Positions 19,911 through 31,195 of a stretch of 64,000 bases of DNA are shown in pieces. Each line of letters begins with the position of its first letter. Position 1 is the stretch's first letter. Origin of the DNA: Zea mays (taxonomy: Eukaryota > Streptophyta > Magnoliopsida > Poales > Poaceae). The stretch is from assembly GCF_902167145.1 (NCBI RefSeq), contig NC_050102.1, forward strand, positions 3,906,001 to 3,970,000. Reading direction: 5' to 3'. The position numbers were made by a program, and so were the translations under genes. The notes under the pieces are model-generated. The model was given only the letters and a program-made list of their open reading frames with translations, was not told the DNA's origin and made no database searches.

Positions 19911-22900
19911 CCAGGCAAATGCCAACGTGTTCGCATGGGAGCGATCGCAGATGCCTGGGATTCCCCGGGAGGTGATTGAGCACCACGTGAAGATCAACCC
20001 CGACGCCAGGCCGGTGAGTCAGAAGCCTCGCAGACAGTCTGTTGAGCGGCAGGACTTCATCCGAAAGGAGGTCCGAAAGCTGCTAGACGCTGGCTTCATC
20101 GAAGAGGTTCATCACCCAATATGGCTGGCCAACCCAGTCATCGTCCCCAAGGTGAATGGGAAGCTTCAGATGTGCATCGACTACACCAGCATGAATAAGG
20201 CTTGTCCCAAGGACCCGTATCCACTGCCACGTATAGACCAAATCGTGGATTCTACCTCTGGGTGCGACCTATTGTCATTCTTAGACACTTACTCTGGTTT
20301 CCATCAAATCCAGATGTCTAGGGAAGATAGGAAGCATATCGCTTTTGTAACAGTGGATGGGCTTTACTGCTATGTTGTTATGCCTTATGGTCTGAAAAAT
20401 GCCTTGCCTACATTTGTGCGGGCGATGAGCAAGACTTTTTGGAACCTGATTAGGGACAAAGTGGAAGTCTACGTCGATGACATCATGGTCAAGACTAAGA
20501 GAGGGTCGACCCTAGTGGAAGACTTAACCCTAGTGTCTTCGACAAGCTGCGGGCAACCCGCATAAAACTGAACCCGGACAAATGCGTTTTTGGCGTTTCC
20601 GCTGGGAAGTTACTGGGATTCCTGGTTTCGTACCGGGGCATTGAAGCAAACCCGGAGAAGATCAAAGCGATCGAGGCAATAAGGCCCCCGGCCCGAGTCA
20701 AGGACGTCTAGAAGCTTACGGGATCATTAGCCGCCCTTAGCCGCTTCATTTCGAGGCTGGCTAAGAGAGCGCTGCCCTTCTTCAAGCTGCTGCGGAAGTC
20801 CGGGCCCTTCTCCTGGACCGAAGAGGCGGAGCAAGCCTTCCAGGAGTTGAAGCAGCACTTGGTATCCCTACCAATATTGGTAGCTCCGGAACCAGAGGAG
20901 CCGCTATATTTATACATCGCGGCGGTCATGGAAGCAGTGAGCATGGTGCTGGTCGTCGAGAGACCGGCACCAGAAAGCCAGGAACCTGAGGACTCGGGAC
21001 CGGCTGCAGGGGTCCGAACCATCGAAAGGTCGGTCTACTACGTCAGCGAGGTCCTTCATGAGGCAAAAACCAGGTACCTTGAGACGCACAAACTCCTCTA
21101 TGCTGTGCTTGTTGCGTCCAGGAAGCTGCGCCATTATTTCCAAGGGCACAGGATTGTGGTGGTGACCTCCTTCCCATTAAGGGCCATCCTCCACAACTCT
21201 AATGCCACAGGCAACATCGCCAAATGGGCCGCTCAGCTCGCTGAGTTCCAGCTAGACTTCCGACCTCGCCACGCCATCAAGAGTCAGGTCCTGGCTGACT
21301 TCATCGTAGAATGGACGCCCCCCCAAATGTTCCTGGGGGTCCGGGTCCTGATTCGGACCCCACACCTGTGGAGCCTAGGGGTCCGGCCTTCATCGAGCCC
21401 CACTAGACGCTCTACTTCGACAGATCTGCCTGCCAACAAGTTGGCGGGGCCGGGGTGATCCTCATTGATCCAAGCGGAGATCAAGTGAAGTACATGGTGC
21501 ACCTTGAGTTCAAGGCCACCAACAACATGGCAGAGTACGAGGTGCTGATCTTCGGCTTATCGGCAGCCCTATGCCTGGGAATCCGCCAGCTCCTGGTGAA
21601 GGGAGACTCCCAGCTAATCATCAAGCAAGTCCGTGGGGAGTGTAGCTACAATGAGCCCAGGCTCGTAGCCTACCTTCTTCACATGAGAAAACTGGAGAAA
21701 GACTTCACAGCCCTGGAACTACAACATGTTCCTCGGGCTGACAACTCAGCGTAGATGACCTCTCCGTGAAGGCATCAACTTGGGCACCCGTGCCTGAGGG
21801 CGTCTTCGAAAGATGGCTGCTGAGACCCACCGCCCAGCCTGCCGAACTGGGCGAAGGGGGCGAGACTAGCACCTCGAAGCTAGCAGTCCTGGTGGCGTCC
21901 TAGAACCCTCCAAAGACTATGTGTGCTACAGGGGGCCTGCCAGCCCCTTTGCACCGCAGCCAATATCTCAGAGTGGTCCCGATTCATGGATCTCCGAGAT
22001 CCGGGACTACCTGAAGGAGAATATCCTTCCTAAAGACCATGTGTCCGCAGAACGCATAGTGCGGTTGACTAAGCGCTACGCGGTGGTGGAAGGGGATCTC
22101 TACCGCCGCGGCGCCAACGGCATTCACATGCAATGCATTACCCAGGAGGAGGGCTGTGAGTTGCTCACAGAGATCCATGGAGGAGAGTGCAGAAGTCATT
22201 CATCATCCCGCACACTGGTCGGTAAGGCCTTCCGGCATGGCTTCTACTGTCCAACCGCTCTCCAGGATGCAGCTGAGATGGTAAAATCCTACAAGGCGTG
22301 TCAATTCCACGCAAAATAGATACACACACCAGCTTAGACCCTGCAGATGATTCCGCCCTCTTGGCCATTCGCCGTATGGGGGGTGGATATCCTGGGACCA
22401 TTTCCCAGGGCCGTTGGCGGGTACAGGTACCTCTTCGTCGCCATCGACAAGTTCACCAAGTGGCTAGAGACCACTCCTGTGGTCAACATCACCCAGGGTG
22501 CCGCTGTCGCCTTCCTCAAGTCCATCGTCTGTAGATTTGGGGTCCCAAACCGTATCATTACGGACAACGGAACCCAGTTTACAAGTCAGATCTTCCAGGA
22601 ATATTGCGAGGGCATCGGCACCCAGCTCTGCTTCGCATTCGTGGCCCACCCCAAGAGCAATGGTTAAGCGGAAAGGGCAAATACAGAGATCCTCAGGGGA
22701 CTCAAGATGCGCACCTACGATTACTTGAAGAAGCATGGTGCGATTTGGGTCAGTGAACTCCCATCTGTGCTATGGGGGAACCGGACAACACCCAGCCGAG
22801 CCACCAGGGAGACCCCGTTCTTCCTGGTCTACGGGGCCGAAGCCTGTCTTCCCCCGAAAATCATCATGGGCTCTTCTCGGGTCCAGGCTTTTGAGGAATC

Positions 22901-23220
22901 TATGCAGGGACAGTTGCGATGTTAAGACATGGACTTCATCGCCGAGCGTAGAAGGCAAGCAGCCATCCGAAATGCACGGTACAACCAAGCGCTCAGGCGC
23001 TACCACCAACGGTTCGTGCATAGTAGGGAGCTCAGGGTCGGGGACCTAGTCCTAAGGCGAGTACTGAACCGAGTAGGGCTCCATAAACTCTCCCCCAGCT
23101 GAGAAGGACCCTTCAAGGTGACGGAAGTATGCCGACCCGGGTGTGTTCGCCTCGCCACAACTGAAGGAGAGCCTCTGCCCAATCCCTGGAACATAGAGCA
23201 CCTCCGTAAGTTCTTCCCAT
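19911..23220 (+). pseudogene. Gypsy pol remnant of E1: RT, RNase H, integrase
   Basis: RT reads from NVFAWERSQMPGIP through VNGKLQMCIDY and the catalytic VYVDDIMVKT at about 20463-20490. A frameshift near 20530 and a stop near 20710 follow. RNase H is recognised from NNMAEYEVLIFGL and KGDSQLIIKQV (21520-21640). Integrase shows RTLVGKAFRHGFY with the downstream CQFH, then the core WGVDILGPFP, IITDNGTQF and, across a stop near 22665, ERAN. The C-terminal end reads LRVGDLVLRRVL, EGPFKV and PWNIEHLRKFFP at about 23219. At least six stops or frameshifts make it non-functional. Gag and protease are absent. Confidence 0.88.
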
Positions 23221-23422
23221 AAAAACAAAGCTGGGGAATGCAGTTTTCTTCCTTTGTAACTAGGTAGCACATATATGTACACCAACCCGGTAAGGTTTGC
23301 CCTTATAAACCCGGTTTGTTGGTTTACGCTCATGAACATCAAGTTATGAAGAGAAGATTCACCCCCCAGATTTGCTTTATGGTGGTTTTATTCTGCTTAA
23401 GCTTGCAACCATTATTTTTATC

Positions 23423-26400
23423 TCACCCACACATACGGATTCCCTCCATTGCTGGTATATTGACATCCAGATTTGAGTAGCCAGGCCGTGTAGCCTGGGG
23501 GCCAGTCCAAGAGAACGGATAATCGTCCCTGGGGAGGTCCGGAGCCGTGCGGCCGCTTAGCTTGGTCCAGTACCCTAAGCCCACACGCTCCACCACTCTA
23601 TGGCGGGTGTCCTGGTACCCGAAACTATAGTCCTGTGGGTCCAGAAACCCGAGGTCCAGCTCTAAAGAAAGGACACACGTCTCATGGGGAGGTCCGGAGC
23701 TGTGGCTCCTTCTCCTCCAGTTTCTTCTCCTTCTCCTCCGTCTCGAGCTTGTGCTCGGCCAGCAACTTTTCCCACCTTTCCCGCATCTCCTCCCTCCAGG
23801 CGAGGTCCTTCTCCTACCGGACGAGATCCGTCGCCCGCTCCTCCATTGAGGCATCCTTCGCCTTGAGGTTTTCCTCGGCGAGAGAGATGTTGCTAGCCCT
23901 ATCATCAAGCTCCTGCCGCAGCTTTTGCAGAGCCGCCTTAGTCGCGGTCTGCTCATCTTGCTGCTTCTCCAGCATCACATTATAGGCTTTCAACTTCTCA
24001 TGGAATTCCGTGATGACCGCCTCCCTTTGGTCCAAGTGCTCTTTCTTCTTGACCAGCCTCTTCTCCTCCCGGGTCACCTCCCTCTCCCGGTCGAACACCT
24101 TCTCCAGGTCCTCCTTGAGGTCCTCGCGCTCCTGCTCAAGCTCGGACCGCTCCGAAGCAAATTGGCAGGATGCGGCCTTGGCACGCTCCTCCAACTGGAT
24201 GCGCCAATCACCAAGGCGCTGGTGCTTAGTCTCGAGTGCCTCCCACTCCCGCAGGATCGCCGCCTCGGTCTCCCGGAGAGCCTGATGAGTGCGGGACAGC
24301 ACCCGAGGGAGGGGAGGCGGCGCCGTTTCTGGCCCAGCGCCGGTCTGGAGCCGTCGCCCAAGAATAACCTCCGGCTCCTCCGGAATGGGCGGCGGGATGG
24401 AGCTGGGCGCGCCCCTCGCGTCTTCCGTCGTTGCCGACGGTATATTCAACGACATCGCCGCCGCCGTTGGGTCTACAGTAGCCGTTGGCGGTGCTGCTGC
24501 TACTGGACCCCGGCTGGAGCCTGGGGGCCTGACGGTGCTGCCTCGACAGTGGCAGCTGGAACCTGGGGGCCCGACGGCGCTACCGCGGCAGTAGCAGTCG
24601 GAACCTGGGGGCCTAACGGCGCCGCCTCAACGGTGGCAGGCGGAACCTGGGGGCCTGATGGCGCCGCCTCGGCAGTGGTAGGCGGAGGCAGGTTGCCGGC
24701 ATCAAGGCCAGCAGACACCTACTGCTGGGAGCCGAATTCACCAGTGGGGACGGCTTTGGAAACAGAGGGAGAAGAGGCCCTGACAAGCAAAGGACGGGTT
24801 AATACCCGTCAACATGGTAACTAGACCAATGGGGAAAATAAAAGGGGTACACTTACTTGTGACCCTGGAAGCGAGACGTCCGCTGCCCCTGCTACTGTTG
24901 ATGATGCTGCCCCTGCGGCGGTGGCGAGCCAGATGATGGTGGCAGCGGCGGCGGGACTGATGGTGGTGCTGGTGGAGGACTGACGCGCCTCTGCGAGCCC
25001 TGGGCCAGGGAGCCAGCCTCCTCAACCCCCCCAGCTATCCTCTGGCGCTTCTGGGGGAGGTCTGAATCAAGGGGCGGATCCGTGATGAAAGACCTGTCGG
25101 CGCGACGCAGTCGGTGCCGCCTCTCTCCCTCCGACCTCCCGGAACCACCCGGGGCGGAACAACCGCTCGCAGTCCCCTTGCCCTTGTCCGAGGGGCTGAG
25201 GGCCGCGGGGGGAGCTCTAGAGCCGGCATCGGCAGGCCGGGAACCTCTGGCCGGTACACCGGGGATCTGAATCCCGCGGTGCAGGTCCCGGCCATCGGTC
25301 TGGCGAACTGCTACGCCGCTCTCATCAAGGGTCGGTAGCCAATCCAAGATCGTTGCCCTCAACCCTTGGTCGTCGCAGAGCGGAGGAATGCCCTCGGGAT
25401 GGATTAAGGTCTCAACAATGAAAGACTCATCAGCAATCCCCTTCACCAGGAGCTCTAACTCCTCCCAGGATAGGTCGATGCCTGGCCCGTGATGGACCCG
25501 GCCGAGGTCGTTCGGGCAAGTGAACCAGCAGCTCAGGCATGCCCTCGCCTGCAGCAGCGCGATCCGGCGCTTCAAGAAGTCGCCGACCACAAGCATCGAC
25601 GTCAGACCGCCGGTCGCCAGGGACTTGATCCTGCCCAATACGGGCTCGAACTCTGGTGTCAACGGCGGCTTGGCCCTCCATTGCTTCTTGTCGAGCCTCG
25701 GCCCGTCACTCAGTAGTACGAGGCGGTCGCTGGCCTTGGTACTGGCGATCACCCATTCGGTCTGCCAGTTTTCCCACCTCGCGCCGCTGAGGGAGGAGAT
25801 ATAGGCGCCGACCGAATCCGCCCTCGTCTGGAAGTAGTACGCACCGAGATAGTCCTTGGCCTTCCCGGACTTCACCAACACGAAAAAAATGGCGGAAGAG
25901 AGGTGCACGGCACCACCCCACGAACATCTCGCACAGATGAGCGAAGATGGCCACCTGAAGGATGGAGTGGGGTGTGTGGTGCTAGAGCTGGAGACCGAGA
26001 TCCTCCAATAGTAACATGAAGAAGGGTGAGATCGGCAACACCAACCCACACGAAAGGTAGGAGACAAAGAGCACAAACTCCTCGGCGGCGAGATCACCGA
26101 GGGGGTAGCGCCGGCCCGGATCCTCCAGGCGTGCGACGACGCACTCCATCCGAGCAGGCGGCACACCGTGCCGAGCGTCCTCTCGGTCTGGTAACGCTCG
26201 GGATGAACCAGCGAAGCCATGGCGACTACAGCGGCGAAAAGCAGAAAAATGTGAGTGCAACACAGGCGTAGAGGACTCGGAGGAGAAAGGACGCAGCAGT
26301 TGAAGAAAGTGCGAAAGTGTAACTGCTGGCCGCGGGATGAATCCCCTTCTCAAAGAAGGCTCTCCCGCTCGCGTCCCAACCCCATCCGACGCGCACCTAG

Positions 26401-26443
26401 TGCTCGCAGTGACCCTGTCCTCGACATGGGGGCCTAGGTCCAC
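23423..26443 (-). pseudogene. Antisense ORF of gypsy element E1 (plant 'putative gypsy-type transposon' protein)
   Basis: Lies between pol and the 3' LTR but on the opposite strand. The start is ATG at 26220 (MASLVHPERY), followed by a globular part similar to the antisense ORFs of other large grass gypsy elements. At least two frameshifts occur before about 25880, after which a long frame continues (LGRIKSLATGGLTSMLVVGD) to a proline-rich tail near 24900. Further down are a Pro/Ala repeat (GPQVPAAT type, 24500-24720) and a coiled coil rich in Glu, Lys and Arg (24455-23814). The function of these antisense proteins is not known. The same protein type occurs in the element at 27875 and in Huck. 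Confidence 0.7.
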
Positions 26444-26778
26444 ATGTCACGCACATGGAGAACTGACCTCCGAGTGCGTAGAAGACGGACCGTCCTCCCG
26501 GAAGCAAACCGTCACGCACAACCGCACGTCGCCTAGGAGCCACTGAAGGATATTTTTAACTAAGGCGGCGACAATGAGACGCCCCGTGCACGACCCGACA
26601 AAACCGCCGGGCGTGGGGGCCACGTACCTGCCAGCTGCGGGGACAGACGTGGCAGGCGGCATGACCGAAGGCGGGTTGGCGATGGCTACGTCAGCAAGTG
26701 CCCGAAAATGGCACGCCTATCAGGCTTTGGCCCCACCTGCAGGCTTGTAACCTCCCCTGAGGTGGGCATGGGGGCCAC

Positions 26779-27874
26779 TGTCAGTACCCTGGAACAGGGG
26801 TACCCCTTACTATGGTAAAGGCGCGGTACCCACGCGTCTATCTCTAGACGCGCGGTAAACAGCGCTCGACCCCACCACGTGGGCGACTCCGAGGCCGCCA
26901 AGTGACCAAAGAAGGTAACATATACCGTGATATTGTCAGTGGATCCGGACCCCCGTGGGAAAGTGCCGGACCCCAGCATACATGACCCGGACCTCCGGGT
27001 ACGACCCAGGACCTCCACGTTCCCCTGGATGGGACCTGGACCCCTATAAGTGAGGTCTGGGCCACCCACGGCAAGATCCCGGGACGAAGAATACCCTGGC
27101 CTAAGTCAAGGACGTACAGGGGTCCGACGCAGACATTTGTCAGGGTCTTGCCCAGTGTGCTTCCGCTCCCCGCTTAGGCGGGGACCCGATGCTGCCACGT
27201 GGCCTATTGCCCGTGACATAAGCCGGCGGGCAGAGCCTGACGTAAGGCCTCTAGGCCACGCGATCTCTGCATTTATTGCGGAAAAGACGCGCCGCCTGTC
27301 CGCCCTGCTGACAGGCGATGTGTCGTCTCGGCATTTAATGTGCCTCGTCCACTCTGATGGCAGGCAACGACTAGACCACCCTATAGGCGGCGTGCCTGTC
27401 CAATCAGACAGCGGGCAGTACGCCCATACCGCTGCGCGCGTGCGATGGTCATCATGACTTGTATGATGCCGGGGAACCTTCTGTTGCACGCTAATACTAC
27501 TCAAGTGGTGGATATCGGGGCACAGAGAGATTGCACAAGGTGACTGACATTAGTTGCTCCGGGTATTCCATCCGTTATGTCCCTGGGCCCACATGTCGGG
27601 GTTCAGTGTCTTTGTACGTGCCCCATTGAGCTATAAAAGGGAGGGCACACGACATAGATAGACTCAGACTCTCAGCTCTCAAGCTTCCACAGCAATCCAA
27701 CACACATTGGAGTAGGGTATTACGCTCCAGCAGCCCGAACCACTCTAAATCCTCGCGTGTTCACGTGCTCGGTGATCGCTTAGCAAGACAGGCAAAACGC
27801 TTAAGCCCCTTCCTCATCTTAGGATTTAGGGCGGGTGCATTCCGCCACCCGGCCGGAGAATTCCCTCTCCGACA
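26779..27874 (+). repeat. 3' LTR of gypsy element E1
   Basis: 1096 bp, TGTCAGTACCCTGG...CCCTCTCCGACA, plus orientation. A purine-rich GCATGGGGGCCAC precedes it. TATA box TATAAAA at 27632-27638. It is clearly more diverged from LTR A and LTR D than those are from each other, especially in its first half, so E1 belongs to a different lineage of the same family. Confidence 0.88.
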
Positions 27875-28540
27875 GACACAGTGCGCCGCGCAGCACGTGC
27901 GCACTGTTTGACAGTGGACTGGACAGGCATGCCGTCTGTAGGATGGCCCTGGCGGCACCTGCCAGCGGAGTGGACAGGACGCATTAAATGCTGAGGGGGC
28001 ACATCGCCTATCAGCAGGGTGGACAGGTAGCGCGTCCTCTCTGCAATAAATGCAGAGACCATGCGGCCTAGAGGCCTTACGTCTGGCTCCGCCCGCTGGC
28101 TTATGTCATGGGCAACAAGCCACGCGGCAGCAGCGGGTCTCCACCTGAGCGAGGAGCGCAAGCGCACAGGATAAGGCCTGACACGTGTCAGTACCGGACC
28201 CTTGCTTATGCTAGGGTATCCCCTGTCCTGGGACCTCGTTGTGGCTCGAACCTTACTCGGAGGGATCTGGACCCCATCCAAGGGACCCGACATGCTTACT
28301 TGGGAGTCCCGGACTGTAATCGGGGTCCGGGTTGCGCGTACAGGGGTCCAGTGCTTCCTCGCGGAGGTCCGATCCAACTGATACATCCTGGGATGTATCA
28401 TCTTTTCTCGCCACGTGGTGCCCCTTGAGCCGTCCATGTTGTGGGGTCGGGTGTTGTTCTCAGTGCGGCTAGAGATTGCCGTACGGGCACCGTGTCTTCA
28501 TACTGTAGTAAGGGGGTACCCCTGATTCAGGTTACCGACA
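27875..28540 (-). repeat. Truncated 3' LTR of gypsy element E2
   Basis: Matches LTR A from about 18449 to 19113 in the same orientation. The first ~445 bp (plus-strand order) are missing and are replaced by the end of the E1 LTR. Together with 26779-27874 it forms an inverted pair of related LTRs lying back to back. Confidence 0.88.
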
Positions 28541-29315
28541 GTGGCCCCCGGGCTCGCCTCAGGGGAAGATACGAGCCTGCAGGTGGGGCCAAAGTTTGAC
28601 TGATTGGCTTGCTGCTTCTGCGCGCCCGTTCGATGCAATTACTGCCGGTCCGCCCTTGGTCACGCTGAATGCCATGCCTGTCCCCGCGGCTGACTAACCT
28701 GTGACCTCCGCACTTAATGGCTTTGTTGGGCCATGCGTGGGGTGCCTCGAGTCGCTACATTGGTTTTAACTTCTCCGCCTTCTGCGGCGGCCCCGAGGAG
28801 GCGCGGTACTGGCGCGAGCGGCGGTGCGACTCTTCTGCACACAGAAACCGCGGCGCCAGGTGCACAACATGTGGGCCTAGGCCCTTGTGTCAGAGGTTGG
28901 ACCGCTGGTTGCGGCGAAGCCGAGGGGGCGCACGACCGCGGGGCGGTTGCATGCTCCTTGTGCGGCGGTTCGCCTTCTTGACCGTTGGTTGCGGCGAAGA
29001 TGAAGGGGCGCACTACCGCGGGGCGGTGGCATGCTCCTTGTGCGACGATTCACCTTCTTCGCGCTTCGGGCCAGCTTGTATGACATGTGAGGCCTGGCCC
29101 CGTGTCATAGGATGGGAACCCTGGTGCGCATCGGGGGAGACCTTGCCCGTGACGCTTAGGGGCGCGAGTGGGGAAGTCTGCCTTTAAAAAGGGGTTCATC
29201 CCTCGAGTAGCAGCCATGCCTTGCTTCTCTCCCACTCGCGGTGCCCTTTCGCCTTCAAGCTCTCTGTGCCCTTTTGCCTTCAAGGTTTCTGCTTTGTGTC
29301 GCCATAGTTTACCAT

Positions 29316-29913
29316 GGCCTTGTAAGTTCATCTCGAGCATGCCCAGACTGAATGGGTGCTCGACATGGTGTGCCACCTACTTGGATGGGATGCGCCGGCG
29401 TTCGGCGGGAGGATTTGCGCCGGCGCCATCCTCCCCAGCGAACTTGCCGCCAGAGAGTTCGTGCCTTTTGTCCTCCCCAGCAGGGTGGCTCTGTCGATCC
29501 TATCTTTCTTCGTGCAGCTGCTGGAGGGGCTTGGCCTCCAGCCTCTACCCGTGGCGTCCTGCTTCATCCTTCAGTCGGCCATCATCGCCTACCTCCCCGG
29601 GATATCCGCGGAGGCGACGCTCCTTCCCGCTTCTTCCTCCAGCATCCGGGGGAGGATGATCACCAGCCTCGTGAAGGTGGACAGCGGGCTGAGCCACGAC
29701 TCCATCCCTCACGCCCTCCAACTCTTTGGGGGTAGGAAGCGAGCCGTGCTGTGGCTCCATCTCTTTGGCTTTGATGGCTTTGGGGCCGCCTCCAACGCTG
29801 CCTCCCGCCGCCAAGCGGGGCATGGATATCCGTCCACAGCACGGGCGATGGTCATGTCGTGCAGGTCCGTCGTATCCGTAGCGTCCCCTGCGCCGCCGGC
29901 CACACTGCTCTGA
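29316..29913 (+). pseudogene. Remnant of the antisense ORF of E2
   Basis: Plus strand, opposite to E2 itself. It starts at ATGGCC (29313-29318), hits an early stop, and then reads MVCHLLGWDAP, AAREFVPFVLPSRV and LLEGLGLQPLP in one frame. The same region in E1 reads TVCRLLGWSAS and LLLEDLGLQL across two frames. The frame continues to 29913 but similarity fades after about 29620. Function unknown. Confidence 0.6.
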
Positions 29914-30019
29914 CGCTGCCCGGGGGGACGTACAAGACGTCATACGCCGTGGAGGTGGTGACCGAGTTCTTGGATGGTCTTGTCCACCCCCATAGGAGGA
30001 CGAGGGCGAGGACCTCTTC

Positions 30020-30170
30020 GCACGTGCTGAGGTGGTCGCCGTCGCTGGCAAGCCACTAGTGCAAAGGCGGCCTCCGCTGCTGGCGAGCCGTCGGTGTAGA
30101 GGTGGCCGCCTCTACTGGCGAGCCGCTCGGAGTAGAGGTGGTCGCCACCGCTGGTGAGGCTGCCCAAAGC
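30020..30170. repeat. Short imperfect tandem repeats in E2
   Basis: Units of about 40-45 bp built on CTGGCGAGCCG and GTAGAGGTGG are repeated three times. Confidence 0.6.
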
Positions 30171-30399
30171 TAGCTTCCAACGTGACCCTGCTGGTGCAGA
30201 GTAGTCCATTCCTGCAGAGTAGAGGTGGAGCTAGGACTCCGCTTGAAAGTGGATGTAATACTTTTGCTTTTTGTAAGGTACTTTTGAGTACTATTTATCA
30301 AGCAATATTAGCACTTATCTGTGTACCACTTGTCCCTGTTGTGTGTGGTGTAACCGATTCCTCCTTGGTACCTGGCCCCCCTGGGATGTAGGCTCAATT

Positions 30400-31190
30400 T
30401 GTTGAGGCTGTAGACCAGCATACCTAAGAAAGAGTTGGCAATGGCCCCCAGGAGGTAGCCTCGACTGTGACCTGGGCCTGCACACAATTTTGGCTAGGGA
30501 GCATTAGTAGTACACCCACAGGACCTACCATCTGACACTAGCCACCCTTTGATACATGCTCGGGACCTGCATGGTCTAGTCTGGGAAGCCAAGTTGTGCG
30601 TCCGGACCCCCTGGAAGGTGGTTCTAGGTACTAGGACACCAGTCACAGAGTGGTGGAGCGTGCAGGCCCACGGTACGGAACCAGGCTGAGCGGCTACACG
30701 GCTCCGGACCACCCTAGGAGACAAGTGTCCATTCTCTAGTTCCGGACTCCAGGTTGCCGGACCCACAGGACTTATAGCTCCAAATACTAGGGTACCCATC
30801 ACGGAGTGGTGGAGTGTGCAGGCTTTCGGGTACGGAACCAGGCTAAGCGGCCACATAGGCTCCGGACCACCCCATGGAACGGGCTCCCGCTCTTTAGAGT
30901 CGGCCCCCAGGCTGTCGGGCCCTCCTACTTTCGCAGAGAGGTCCTAAACTGCAATCCTGGCTGTTCAATTCTGATGTCATTATGTATGATGGAATGGGAA
31001 CTGTTTGGGTGGGTTAGATAAAACAACATCCGGAAAACTGCAAGGTAAGACCATGGAGCAGTAGGATAAAACTATCGTAGAGGCACATCTGAGGGGGTAA
31101 ATCTTTTCTTTATAACTTATCATGCATGGGTGCAGACTAACAGGCCGGGCTTATGAGGGCAGACCTCACCGGGTTGGCGTACACGTATGC
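30400..31190. repeat. E2 spacer with a direct duplication of about 180 bp
   Basis: Two neighbouring copies share GAGTGGTGGAG, GTACGGAACCAGGCT and GGCTCCGGACCACCC (about 30645-30710 and 30800-30875). The stretch has no coding frame of its own and lies between the end of the integrase remnant and the antisense ORF. Confidence 0.65.
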
Positions 31191-31195
31191 GTTAC

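Larger units (their letters stand above)
19911..27874 (+). mobile_element. Gypsy element E1, 5' truncated
   Basis: Order on the plus strand: pol beginning inside reverse transcriptase (no 5' LTR, no gag), integrase, a non-coding spacer, an antisense ORF on the minus strand, and a 3' LTR. The left break at 19910/19911 falls in the RT N-terminus. Immediately right of its 3' LTR lies another LTR fragment in the opposite orientation, so E1 probably inserted into, or recombined with, that LTR. Many stops and frameshifts show it is old. Confidence 0.8.
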
